DNA from: JAUVPB01 sp965223695
GTDB taxonomy: Bacteria; Actinomycetota; Thermoleophilia; Gaiellales; Gaiellaceae
Length of the DNA stretch: 64,000 nt
Assembly: GCA_965223695.1 (NCBI GenBank)
Contig: CBDCXJ010000003.1
Coordinates: forward strand, 1-64,000
Reading direction: 5' to 3'
Shown: one piece after another, positions 16,814-25,940 of the stretch
Position numbering within the stretch: position 1 is the first letter of the stretch
How the letters are laid out: the number at the start of each line of letters is the position of its first letter
The notes under the pieces: generated by a model
Databases searched by the model: none
What the model was told of the DNA's origin: nothing
Seen by the model: the letters and a program-made list of their open reading frames with translations, nothing else
Made by a program: the position numbers and the translations under genes

Positions 16814-18532
16814 TCAACGGCGCAGCTCAGACGTCCCCTGGGCATCGACCTCGCAAGTCTTCTCGTCAACGACCACGCCGTAGACCTGCTGCGCCTGGCC
16901 AGGAGAAACATATTCGTTGAGGACATCCCAGGCAACTCGCTCGGGGTCTCGCTCGAGCGGGTCGCCGAAGCCACCACCGCCGGCGGGTTGCACGACTAGC
17001 CGGTCCCCGGGGTTGATCGTGACGTCGGCCTTCTTCCCCAGCCGAAGCTCGTCGTCCGTCCCCGGGTAGACGATCACCGCGTTCTTGGACGGAGGTGACT
17101 TCCCCCCTTCGACGCCGCGTACCTCGGAGGCTCTCGTCTTCTCGGCCACCACGACGGCCTCGCCATCGCTCTCGAACTCGAACTCCGCAGCGGCAGAGAG
17201 TCCGCCACGGTACGTGCCCGCGCCGCCCGAGTCTCGCACGAGCTCGAAGCTCGTCTTCACGACCGGCATCCTCGTCTCAAGGATCTCGGCTGGCATCGAC
17301 TCGGACCCAGCCTGAATCGAATGGATGAGCGCGCTCATCCCGTCCTTGCCGCTCACTGCTCCGTGACCGAGACCACCCAGGTCGAAGAAGAACGACAGGC
17401 GTCGAGTGACAGGGTCCTTCAGGTAGGCGAGCGCAACGATGATGTCGCCGGAGTTCTCGGCGGGCACCCGCTCGGGCAGTGCCGGTGCGAGCGCCTGCAC
17501 GATCATGTCGCCCAGGCGCAGCGACGTCCAGGCCCCGCAGAAGACCGGCGACGGCGGCGCGGGGTTGAAGATGGTCCGCTCGGGAGCGATGACCGTAAGC
17601 GGGCGATATTCGCCGCTGTTCGGCGGCAGCTCGGGCGTCGTGAGCCGCTTCAGCGCAAAGCGGCAGGTGGTCAACGTGTAGCCGAGGGGACAATTGAAGG
17701 GGCCACCCTGCTCATCGGCGGAGCCGCTGAGGTCGATCGTGACGTCGCTTCCCTCGACCGTGACGGCACACCTGAGCTCGATAGGGACGTCCTCGACGCC
17801 GTTGTCGTCCATCCAGTCCTCGAGGACGTACGTCCCGTCGGGGATGGCACCGATGGCATCGCGTGAGGCTCGCTCACTTCGATCGAGCAGTTCATCGATG
17901 ACCGCGAAGTAGGTCTCGCGACCGTACTTGTTCAGGAGGGAGAGCACCTTGCCGGTACAGGCTCGCACTGCCCCCGCCCCAGCAAGGACACTGCCTACGG
18001 TTTCGGTAGGAAGCCGTGAATTGGCCGCCATGATCGTGGTGATCGTGGCGTTCAGCTCACCTTTTTCGTAGAGCTTGAGTCCCGGGAAGAACGTTCCCTC
18101 TTGATAGAGGTCAGTCGAGTTGCACGGATAGGGATTCATCGCTCCGAAGTCGCCCATGTGCCCCCGCATCGCGCTGAAACCCACCAGATCACCCTCGTGG
18201 AAGATGGGCTCTATGACCGCTGCGTCCGCCGTTTGGCCGGCGGTCAAGTAGGGGTAATTGTTGAGGAGTATGTCCCCGGGCTCGAGCTCGTCCCAACCGC
18301 CGACGGCCTCGATAGTGCCTTCGATGCACACGCCGAGGGAGCCCGAGAAGATGGGTAGGCCGGGGGCGTCCGCCAGCAGATTCAGGCGGTGATCGAACAA
18401 CGACATGCCGAAGTCGTTGAACTCGTACAGAATCGGCAGCATCGCGGTCCGCTTGAAGACCCCGTACATCTCGTGGGTGGCCGAGGTGAGCGCGTTGCGA
18501 ACGACCGCGAAAGTGATCGGGTCGAGGCTCAT
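16814..18532 (-). CDS. Hydantoinase B-family protein, variant without adjacent HyuA
   Basis: 572 residues with HyuB start LDPITFAVVRNALTS and the glycine-rich end PAGGGGFGDPLERDPE. The family block NDPY..GTH is altered to NNYPYLTAGQTADA (about residues 90-103), so the conserved His is replaced by Gln; the paralogue at 27333-29066 has the same change. No HyuA lies upstream: that side holds a 35-codon frame and a gap. It ends 51 bases from the convergent dehydroquinase-like gene. It could pair with the HyuA at 10636 or work alone (inference). Closest relative in the window is the 27333 copy, with shared blocks such as MLPxLYEFNDFGMSLFD. Confidence 0.9.
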   Translation of the reverse strand: MSLDPITFAVVRNALTSATHEMYGVFKRTAMLPILYEFNDFGMSLFDHRLNLLADAPGLPIFSGSLGVCIEGTIEAVGGWDELEPGDILLNNYPYLTAGQTADAAVIEPIFHEGDLVGFSAMRGHMGDFGAMNPYPCNSTDLYQEGTFFPGLKLYEKGELNATITTIMAANSRLPTETVGSVLAGAGAVRACTGKVLSLLNKYGRETYFAVIDELLDRSERASRDAIGAIPDGTYVLEDWMDDNGVEDVPIELRCAVTVEGSDVTIDLSGSADEQGGPFNCPLGYTLTTCRFALKRLTTPELPPNSGEYRPLTVIAPERTIFNPAPPSPVFCGAWTSLRLGDMIVQALAPALPERVPAENSGDIIVALAYLKDPVTRRLSFFFDLGGLGHGAVSGKDGMSALIHSIQAGSESMPAEILETRMPVVKTSFELVRDSGGAGTYRGGLSAAAEFEFESDGEAVVVAEKTRASEVRGVEGGKSPPSKNAVIVYPGTDDELRLGKKADVTINPGDRLVVQPAGGGGFGDPLERDPERVAWDVLNEYVSPGQAQQVYGVVVDEKTCEVDAQGTSELRR

Positions 18533-18855
18533 CGGGCGGCCAGCTTCACTCGACGGGTTCCAATTCGCGCTCCTCTATCGAGTGACCGCAGTCGCGGTGA
18601 CCGGCGCGGGCGCGGGCTGTAGACTCGCATCGTGGCGTAGATCGCCCAGCAAGCCGTGATCGTCCCTGAACACCGTCGCCATCTGACCACCTCCTCCTCC
18701 TGAGGTCAGTCTATGAGGCGGCGCCGACTCACGCCGCCTACCATCAGAACGACCGCGCCGTCGGCCACCCTGACGCGGTCAGGGTGCGGAAGGGGCACGG
18801 GACGGGACGACACGGAGCCGGTGGCGGACAGGCTGGGTTGGGTAGCCTTGGCGTT
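18533..18855. other. Divergent intergenic region with short inverted repeats
   Basis: 323 bases between the variant hyuB (minus) and a lipoprotein gene (plus). It contains the 35-codon minus-strand frame described separately, a small inverted repeat GGCGGCG/CGCCGCC at 18719-18740, and CTGACC/GGTCAG around 18684-18710 overlapping that frame's ribosome site. No HyuA remnant is visible. Promoters for both flanking genes should lie here. Confidence 0.4.
18575..18682 (-). CDS. Candidate 35-residue leader ORF upstream of variant hyuB
   Basis: ATG at 18682 is preceded by a full Shine-Dalgarno match (GGAGGTG, in a run of GGA repeats) at 6-base spacing. The frame reads MATVFRDDHGLLGDL at its start and stops at TAG 42 bases before the hyuB start. 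The ribosome site is better than that of most genes here, but the peptide has no recognisable family and the second half is Ala/Pro/Thr-rich. It could be a leader peptide, a truncated gene start or chance. No function is assigned. Confidence 0.3.
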   Translation of the reverse strand: MATVFRDDHGLLGDLRHDASLQPAPAPVTATAVTR

Positions 18856-19488
18856 GTGAGGCGCCCTGTGCTTGCCGGGCCACTCGCCGGCGTCGTAGCC
18901 TTGGTGCTCCTTGCGACGGGTTGCGGCGGGAACGACTCGAGCCAGCCGGTCGAGTCCGAATCCGATGTGCCTATCGCTGAGCCCGCGAACGCCGACGACG
19001 AGCCGGCCGTGGCGCGACTACCAACGAGGCGGGGCCCGCGCCCGGAGACGACCGGCGCGGTCCCTCACACGCAAATCGGTGTCGAGCCAGTGCCGGAGGT
19101 CGACGAGCAGCTGCGCAGGCGCGCGTTCGCGCTGCCCGACGTGCACAACCGACCGACGATCATCTCCCTGCCGGGAGCACGAGGTCTGTGGCTGGATGTC
19201 GACCTCCCGCTGGCCCGTCCCGAGCTGATCCTTCGCGGTCGCGAGTTCAGCCACATCCATCCCGATGGCAGCCTGCATGCTCCGCTGCCGGTGGACCGCG
19301 CTCTCGAGGCCGTCCAGGCGGGCTGGGCAGAGCTTCACCCCTGGGTCGACCGAGAAGAGATCCCGGACGGGCTAGTCCTCCTCTACACACCTCAGTCACT
19401 CGAGGAGTTGGAGGTGACGTTGGGGCTGCTCGTCGAGTCCTACAACCTTGTCACCGGGCGCGACGTCGACGCAGGCAGCAGCTCATAG
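18856..19488 (+). CDS. Lipoprotein with luciferase-like DUF5519 domain
   Basis: 210 residues from a GTG start. The signal ends in the lipobox LATGC (Cys23), followed by a Ser/Glu/Asp-rich linker. The C-terminal part (about residues 100-205) matches the DUF5519/luciferase-family pattern: REFSHIHPDGSLH, PLPVDRALEAVQAGWAELHPW, a strand LVLLYTPQSLEELEV and YNLVTGRDV. Cytoplasmic members of this family are usually annotated as luciferase-like; here the domain is anchored outside the membrane. The role is unknown. It stands alone on the plus strand between the variant hyuB and a decayed region. Confidence 0.75.
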   Translation: MRRPVLAGPLAGVVALVLLATGCGGNDSSQPVESESDVPIAEPANADDEPAVARLPTRRGPRPETTGAVPHTQIGVEPVPEVDEQLRRRAFALPDVHNRPTIISLPGARGLWLDVDLPLARPELILRGREFSHIHPDGSLHAPLPVDRALEAVQAGWAELHPWVDREEIPDGLVLLYTPQSLEELEVTLGLLVESYNLVTGRDVDAGSSS

Positions 19489-19544
19489 TGGAATCGGCCC
19501 CCGGGGCGCGGGACGGCACCAAGGCCTCACGGAACCTCGCCTCA

Positions 19545-20340
19545 TACTTCAAAGGCCAACGGCCCGAGGTTTGCCTGCACCGGGCTCCACTGCCAGGCCC
19601 CCGAGGCATCGTCATCGAGCCGGACGATGAGTGGCTCGTTGGCCGCCGCTACCTGAGCAACCACCCGCTCGGAGCCAGCCTCGATCAGGACACCAAACAC
19701 GGACAGAGAGGAGACCCGCATCTGAGCCAAATCAGCCTGGGCGCCCACGTTCCCCACAGCCCCTGGTCGGCGGTGTGTCCCTCTCCTGTCCCAGTTTGCG
19801 TCCGCTCGATCTCTGTCGCGACCGCGCCGTCGAGGGTCACGGCGACGTCCGCACGGATCAGCTCGGCGATGCCCGCGTACGCCGGCGAGCGATCCTGGAC
19901 CTGCTCGTGCACGGCGGTCACGTCACAGGAAGACAGTGGACGACCGTGTCGCCCTCCGCGTGGAAGCTGCCGGCGCGCTCCCAGCCCCTTGCCGCGACCC
20001 CCCGGGTCAGGGCGGTGCAGAAGTCCTCGCTTGAGCCCGTGAACGCCTTGTCGAGCACGGCCTCGGTCCCCACGACGAACTCGTAGCCCGTGTCGCTTGG
20101 GCGGATTTCGCGCAGCCGCAGGTGCATCGACCAGAAGGCCGCCCAGTAATGACCGTCGCCGTCGCCCGCCAGTCAGGCCGAGGCGAACGCTTCGAGAAGC
20201 CATTCCCGACCCGCCCGCTCGCCGTCGCTGCCCACGAAGCGGTTGCCGACGGCGCAGAACTCGAGCAGCTTCTCGCGGATGGCATCCGGCCGCAGCGGCT
20301 CATAGGTCGACGGTGAGAGCACGCGGCTCACCAGGGAGCC
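19545..20340 (-). pseudogene. Decayed, frameshifted unrecognised gene
   Basis: This roughly 870-base stretch without an intact gene holds a coding-like minus-strand trace in three frames. About 20340-20176 reads LVSRVLSPSTYEPLRPDAI and GNRFVGSDGERAGREW, then hits a TGA. The same frame resumes with MHLRLREIRPSDTGYEFVVG (from 20127) and ends at 19918. A second frame continues with DVTAVHEQVQDRSPAYAGI. A third continues from about 19757 with GNVGAQADLAQMRVSSLSV to a stop at 19542-19544. One stop and two frame changes make it non-functional as read. I do not recognise the family. It sits just downstream of the aminotransferase gene on the same strand. Confidence 0.5.
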
Positions 20341-20361
20341 GCTTGGTCCAGATCTCGCTGG

Positions 20362-21783
20362 TTAGAGATACATCCGATCTAGCTCGTCGAGCGCGGCGTC
20401 GAACGCCTCGATCCCCTTGTCGACCTCCTCGCGCGAAAGGGTCAGCGGCGGCGCGACCTTGATCGTGTTCGGCAGGTAGCCGGCGAGGTAGACGCCGAGC
20501 TTGCCCGCCTCACGCTCGATCACCCGCGCCGGCATGAGGGTCAGGTCACCGGTATAGTCGAACGCGCGGTCGGCCGGCTCGATCGGGTTGCCTTCTGCGT
20601 TGACCAGGTCGACAGTGTGGTACATGCCGCGACCGCCGATGCGGCCGACGGTACCGTGTCGCTCGCGGAGGGCGTCGAGGCGCTCGCGAAGATACACGCC
20701 TGTCTCCTCCGCGCGCTCCATGATGCCCTCCTCGAGCATCGTCTCCACGTTGGCGACGACGGTCGCGGCCACCAACGGATGGCCATCCCACGAGCTGCCG
20801 CTCATCCAGCGATCGCGCTCGAAGAACTCCGAGATCTCACGGTTCGCCACGACGCCGCCGACGGGGAGCAGTCCGCCGTTCAGGCCCTTGCCGATCGTCA
20901 GGAGGTCGGGCGTGAGGTCCTTGTAGAGCTGGTACGTCGCCCACTTGCCGAGGCGCCCGAACCCACACACGACGTCGTCGAGGATCCAGAGGATTCCGTA
21001 GGCATCGCAGAGCTCGCGAACGCCGTGGTGGTAGTCGTCGTGGCTCATGATCCCGGCGACCGCAGTCATCGTCTCGGTCAGGACGGCGGCGACGTTCTCG
21101 GGGCCGACCTCGTTGATCGTCTGCTCGAGCGCGGCGAGCGACGGCAGGCCGCCCGTGGCGTCGAAGTCATCGGGTTCGGCGCCGGGGATGCCGACGAACC
21201 CATCCGGTGGGAAGCCGCCGATCTCGCGCACGACACCGTTCTCGGTGCCGGAGGCAACCTGACCATGGAAGCTGCTCAGCACAGTGCCAACGTCCGGCGT
21301 CAGCCCGTGAAACGAGTTGTTCTGGGTGAGGATCACCTTGCGGCCCGTGAAGATGCGGGCCATCGTCAGCACGACGAGGACCGCGTCTGTTCCTGAGCCC
21401 AGAAGGCGCACCCTCCCGGCCCAGTCATCGGGCCCGAAGACGTCCTCCACGATGAGCTTGGCCGCCCGGGCGCGGTAATCGGTCGAGAAGCTGTAGGAGA
21501 CTTGCCCGTAGCGCTCGAGCGCGTCTCTGAGGGCGCCGCACACCCGAGGGTGGCGGTGGCCCAGGTTCGTCGAGGCGAGCTGACTCTGAAAGTCGAGGAG
21601 GCGGCGCCCGTCGACCATGTGGAGGTAGTGGCCCTCCTGGTAGGCGACGCCGTTCCAGTTCTGCTCGAGCTCGGCAGCGGTTCGGGTGCTATGCAGGTAG
21701 TACTCGCGATCCCAGCGCGCCATCTGCTCCCAGTCGACTCCTATCGACACCTCAAGCCCGTCCACTACGTCGCGCGCGCCCAT
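20362..21783 (-). CDS. Class III (omega) PLP-dependent aminotransferase
   Basis: 473 residues of the aspartate aminotransferase fold type I, class III. It shows RVRLLGSGTDAVLV (cofactor phosphate region), a DDVVCGFGRLG block (Asp contacting the PLP ring nitrogen), and the lysine in DLLTIGKGLNGG (about residue 297). Class III members convert beta-alanine, 4-aminobutyrate, ornithine or glutamate semialdehyde. The position directly downstream of hyuB (21805) and a broken hyuA on the same strand suggests it deaminates an amino acid released by ring opening. A second ATG 20 codons in (MARWDREYY) is a possible alternative start. Confidence 0.9.
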   Translation of the reverse strand: MGARDVVDGLEVSIGVDWEQMARWDREYYLHSTRTAAELEQNWNGVAYQEGHYLHMVDGRRLLDFQSQLASTNLGHRHPRVCGALRDALERYGQVSYSFSTDYRARAAKLIVEDVFGPDDWAGRVRLLGSGTDAVLVVLTMARIFTGRKVILTQNNSFHGLTPDVGTVLSSFHGQVASGTENGVVREIGGFPPDGFVGIPGAEPDDFDATGGLPSLAALEQTINEVGPENVAAVLTETMTAVAGIMSHDDYHHGVRELCDAYGILWILDDVVCGFGRLGKWATYQLYKDLTPDLLTIGKGLNGGLLPVGGVVANREISEFFERDRWMSGSSWDGHPLVAATVVANVETMLEEGIMERAEETGVYLRERLDALRERHGTVGRIGGRGMYHTVDLVNAEGNPIEPADRAFDYTGDLTLMPARVIEREAGKLGVYLAGYLPNTIKVAPPLTLSREEVDKGIEAFDAALDELDRMYL

Positions 21784-21804
21784 CCAGGTCCTCCTACCGG
21801 TCCG

Positions 21805-23577
21805 TCATCGTTTCGCTCGGATTGCCGATCGCAGTGCCTCCGTGGCCTGCTCGTCGATCTGGCGCCGCTCCGGGTTGATCACGACCCCGTAGTCCTCCGT
21901 GGCCGCCTCAGCCGACACGTATCCGTCGACCACATCGGAGAGTACGGCTTGGGGATCGCGCTCGAGCGAGTCTCCCCAACCGCCGCCGCCGGTGCTCTCG
22001 AACAGAAAGGCCTCGCCGGGTGCGAACGGATGGTTCGAGAGGAGGCAGTTCAGCCACCGCCCGTCGTCGGTCAGGCCGCCGATCGTGACGCGCCGCCCAT
22101 CCCGATCCACCTTTGATTGGCGCTGCGGCGGCCCCGGCTGGCCGCCGTTCACACCGGGCGAGCCCGCCCGCGTACGCGAGGTCTCCATGCTGAGCTCTGT
22201 TCGTTCGTCGAAGCGCACCTGCAGCACCGAGCCGAGGCCGCCCCGGAACTGCCCCGGCCCGCCGGAGTCGGGGCGAAGCTCGTAGCGCTCGTACTCGATG
22301 GGAAAGAGCAGCTCGGCCGTCTCGGCGGGCAGGTTGGTGCAGTTGCCGTTCGGCTCCTCGCTCACATTGAGTCCGTCATGGAACGGAGTGCCGCCCCAGC
22401 CGCCGGGCGGCGGATCCGAGAAGACGTGGCCGCCCTTAACCTCCGGGTCGGCCACGCTGGCGACAAACCAGTTGTCCTCGGCGTAGGTGGGCGCGATAAT
22501 CCGATCCGGGATCGCGTGGGCGAGAGCCTGCCAGATGGCGGCGCACACCTTGGGCGCAGCGAGCACCGTGCAGCCGATCGTCGGAGCCGGCCAACTCGGG
22601 TTGAGCCAGGTGTTCTCGGGGATCGAGATCGTGATCGGCCGGTACATTCCGGCGTTGGCCGGAGCATCGGGGCTGAGGAAGAACTTCAATGAATAGTAGA
22701 CGGCCGAGACCGTGTTCGCCTCGGGTGAGTTGATCGCGCCGTCAGCGACGGGGTCCGTGCCGGCGAAGTCGACCGCAAGCTCATCTCCTTGAACCGTGAG
22801 TTTGACCCGGAGACGGATCGGCTCCTCACTGAAGCCGTCGGTGTCGGCGTAGTCCTCCGCGGTGTACTCCCCGTCGGGAATCCGGGCGATCGCCGCGCGC
22901 GTTCGGCGCTCGGTGTAGTCGATGACCTCCTTCATGCCGTGCTGTAGTGTCTCGCGCCCGTATCGATCTGCGAGCCGGAGCAGCTCCGCCTCGCCGGCAC
23001 TCAGGGCGCCGAGCTGTGCGTTGATGTCGCCGTCGATGTACTGGGGTACACGACTCTGGTTGCGGATGATGTCGACGAGATCGGTGTCGAGTTCTCCCGC
23101 CTCGACGAGCTTGAGCGGCGGTAGGCGCAGGCCCTCGGCGGCGATGTGTGTCGAGAACGCCTGGCCGCCCGCGCCGCCGCCGCCGAGGTCTGTCCAGTGC
23201 GCGCGAGACGCCGCGAAGGCGATCAGCTCGCCGTCCGCGTACACGGGCAGCGTCATCGTGACGTCCGGCGTGTGTGTCCCCCCGCGATAGGGGTCGTTGA
23301 AGATCACGACGTCGCCCGGACCGAGCCCGTCGGCACCGAATCTCTCGACGCTGGCCCGGACGCTGTAATGCATGGCCCCGAGGTGAACAGGACAGTTTGC
23401 GGCCTGGCCCACCAGCTCGCCTTCGGCATCGAAGACGGCGTTCGAGAAGTCGACCATGTCGTAGATGATTGGTGAGAACGACACGCGTTGGAGCACGTGG
23501 CCCATGCGCTCGCAGGCGTACTCGAAGCCACTCCGCAGGACCTCGAACGTAATCGGGTCGAGCGTACGCTGCCTCAA
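21805..23577 (-). CDS. Hydantoinase B / oxoprolinase beta-subunit family protein
   Basis: 590 residues. Start LDPITFEVLRSGFEYACERM; canonical block FNDPYRGGTHTPD (about residues 93-105), with the Thr-His that the 16814 and 27333 copies lack; C-terminal STGGGGWGDSLERDP. It appears intact. Its GTG/ATG start overlaps by 4 bases the stop of a minus-strand hyuA-like gene that is now broken, so it was once a coupled HyuA-HyuB pair. The aminotransferase follows after 22 bases. Whether it still works would depend on another HyuA (inference). Confidence 0.92.
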   Translation of the reverse strand: MRQRTLDPITFEVLRSGFEYACERMGHVLQRVSFSPIIYDMVDFSNAVFDAEGELVGQAANCPVHLGAMHYSVRASVERFGADGLGPGDVVIFNDPYRGGTHTPDVTMTLPVYADGELIAFAASRAHWTDLGGGGAGGQAFSTHIAAEGLRLPPLKLVEAGELDTDLVDIIRNQSRVPQYIDGDINAQLGALSAGEAELLRLADRYGRETLQHGMKEVIDYTERRTRAAIARIPDGEYTAEDYADTDGFSEEPIRLRVKLTVQGDELAVDFAGTDPVADGAINSPEANTVSAVYYSLKFFLSPDAPANAGMYRPITISIPENTWLNPSWPAPTIGCTVLAAPKVCAAIWQALAHAIPDRIIAPTYAEDNWFVASVADPEVKGGHVFSDPPPGGWGGTPFHDGLNVSEEPNGNCTNLPAETAELLFPIEYERYELRPDSGGPGQFRGGLGSVLQVRFDERTELSMETSRTRAGSPGVNGGQPGPPQRQSKVDRDGRRVTIGGLTDDGRWLNCLLSNHPFAPGEAFLFESTGGGGWGDSLERDPQAVLSDVVDGYVSAEAATEDYGVVINPERRQIDEQATEALRSAIRAKR

Positions 23578-25585
23578 CCTCGGCTCCGGATCGAGATCAC
23601 GACGTTGCCGAGGTCGTCCAGGGTGGTGCGCTCGCCTGACGGGACGAGGATCGTCGCATTGAGGTCATCGATGATCGTCGGCCCGTCGAACGTAGCGTCG
23701 CGTCCCAACTCGCTCCGCTGATAGATCGGCGTCTCGTGCTCGACGCCCGCGAAGAGGACGCTGCGAGTCGGAGCAGGAGCGGCTCCGTTGCCCGCGGGCT
23801 GGGCGAAGAGCTCTGCCTGGTCGGGCTTCGGCACCGCGCCCGCCGTGCTGGTCCGGAGGTTCACGAACGCGGCGGGGAACTCATCGGAGGCGACGCCGGT
23901 GCTCACGCAGATGGCATGCGTCGAACTCCTCCGCTGCCATCCGCAGGGCATCTGTGTCGAGCTCGCCGGCAGGCAACGGGGTGTCGACCTCGTAGGACTG
24001 CCCGACGTAGCGCATGCCCGCGGTTCGCGCGACGGTGATCTCGGCCGCCGAGAAGCCCTCCGCTTCAAGCCGTGCCGTCGCCTCCGCGTCGAGCGCGTCT
24101 AGCCGCTCGTTGAGCGCCTCGAGATCGGCGTCCTCGCAAGGCATATAGAAGGTGGCCTCGACGTCGTGGCGCACGTCCATCATCGTTCCGCCGAACGCCG
24201 AAGCGACACCTGCGAGCGGCGGCACGATCACCGTCTCCGTCCCAATGAGTGCCGCGATCTCGGCCACGTGCATCGGACCCGCGCCCCCGAAGCTCACCAG
24301 CCGGTAGTCGCGTGGGTCGCGCCCGCGGTCGATCGAGACGAGCTTCATCGCAGCGGCCATCTGCTCCACGCAGAGACGACGATGCCCTCCGCGCAGGCCG
24401 GCACGGTGAGCCCGAGCGGCTCTGCGACCGTCGCAACGGCCGCTTCGCCGGCTTCGATGTCGAGGTCGAGCTTTCCCCCCAAGCTCGGCTCGAGCCGGCC
24501 GAGCAGCAGGTTGGCGTCGGTGACCGTCGGCTCGGTTCCGCCTCGCCCGTAGCAGGCCGGCCCCGGATCGGCGCCCGCGCTCCGGGGTCCGAGGCGGATC
24601 GAGCCACCGTCGTCGATCCAGGCGATGCTGCCCCCACCCGCACCCACGCTTCGGATGTCGAGCATCGGCGTCACGATCGGCAGGTCCCAGTCGATCTCGT
24701 AGTCGTCGCGGACGAGGCCCTGCCCACCCTCGATCAGGCACACGTCGAAGCTCGTGCCACCCATGTCCGTGCTGAGCAGTCCCTTCCCGTCGCGAAAGTG
24801 CTCGCTCAGCGCGGCGGCCGCCGGCGGGGCCGGACTCGATGAGCTCCTCGGCGCGCTGTTTGGCGGCGGAGGCCTGCATCATGCCGCCGTTTGACTTGAT
24901 GACGAAGAACGAGCCCTCGAAGCCTGCGCCGCGCAATGCCGCCTCCAGCCGTTCCAGGTACGCGCTCATCACCGGCAAGAGCGCGGCGCGAACGATCGCG
25001 GTCACGAACCTTGGCAGCTCTCGAAACTTCGGGTTGTCGGATGAGAGCGCGATGAGAGCGCCCGGTATCTCCTCGGTGACGAGCTCGCCAATCCGGCGCT
25101 CGTGGGCGGAGTTTGCATAGCTGTTGATCATTCTGGGTTCCCTTCTCGGCGATCTGACGGACGACCGAGCGCACCTGCGCCTCGTCGAGCGGCGTCCGGA
25201 TCGACCCGTCTGCGCGGGTCTTCTCCCGCACCGGGAAGCGGTTCGTGCGTCGCACGAGCGGGGCGGGCCTCTGCTGGTACGGGTCGTAGAGGTGCTCTCG
25301 GTGGGGACGCCCCATCTCAATGGTGTCGCGGAAGCCGTCGGTCGTGATGAACGCCGGCTCCGGGTACGTGCGCTCGCTGAGCGCGTTCGTCGCGGTGGTG
25401 CTGCCGTGCACGATCGTCTCGATCGCGTCGAGCTCGAGCTCGGCAGCCTCGATCGCGCCGAGGACGCCCTCGGCGAGGTCGCGCGGGGTCGTCATGACCT
25501 TGGCGGTCCGGATGCCCGTCCCGCGCGTCTCCTAGGCGAAGAGATCCGTAAACGTGCCGCCCACGTCGATGCCGACCCGAAACAT
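23574..25585 (-). pseudogene. Hydantoinase A gene with one stop and four frame changes
   Basis: The gene begins at ATG 25585 with MFRVGIDVGGTFTDLFA and meets TAG at codon 18, then continues in frame with ETRGTGIRTAKVMTTPRDL. Frame changes follow near 25130 (before NSYANSAHERRIGEL), near 24820 (in ESGPAGG, then MGGTSFDVCLI), near 24370 (before LVSFGGAGPMHVAEIAAL) and near 23900 (before SDEFPAAFVNLRT). All segments align with HyuA order and end at 23574, overlapping hyuB by 4 bases. Five independent lesions in a gene whose neighbours are intact favour true decay over sequencing error, although individual indels could be artefacts. Confidence 0.85.
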
Positions 25586-25619
25586 CGGGCGAGTCTACGA
25601 AACGCGCATCGCCCACGCT

Positions 25620-25935
25620 CCGGCGAGAGGATAATCCGGATGCGGCCCTGCGCAGACGCTCTCGGAGGTCGACGAGCTCGAGCTCGACGGGATCGAGCGG
25701 ATCCTCTGGCTCCAACACGTGGTTCAGGTTGAACCGGTAGACCGAGCCGCGCGGGATCTCGGGCGGCGAGTACGGCAGCGCGAGAGCCGTGATCAGGCCC
25801 GAGCACTCCGGCACTGCGTAGTGTGCCGCGACGTGGGCGGCCGCCTTGGCGATCGCGTTGGCGATGTCCTGTGAGGCGGCGGTTATCTCGATGATCCCCG
25901 GGCCATGAAGGGCCGACGCAGGCGCCGCCCGTAGG
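25620..25935 (-). pseudogene. Fragment of an unrecognised protein
   Basis: Between the LLM gene and the broken hyuA lies a minus-strand frame with coding character: HGPGIIEITAASQDIANAIA, then VPECSGLITALALPYSPPEI, then RGSVYRFNLNHVLEPEDPLD. The frame has no start within a plausible distance (it abuts the stop of the upstream gene) and runs on into the hyuA trace without a natural end, so it is probably a truncated remnant. I do not recognise the family with confidence. Confidence 0.4.
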
Positions 25936-25940
25936 GTTCG

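Noticed and set aside
18719..18740. Hairpin as a terminator or operator in the hyuB/lipoprotein gap
   Set aside because: Seven-base GC stem with an 8-base loop between divergent genes; too common in GC-rich sequence to claim a function.
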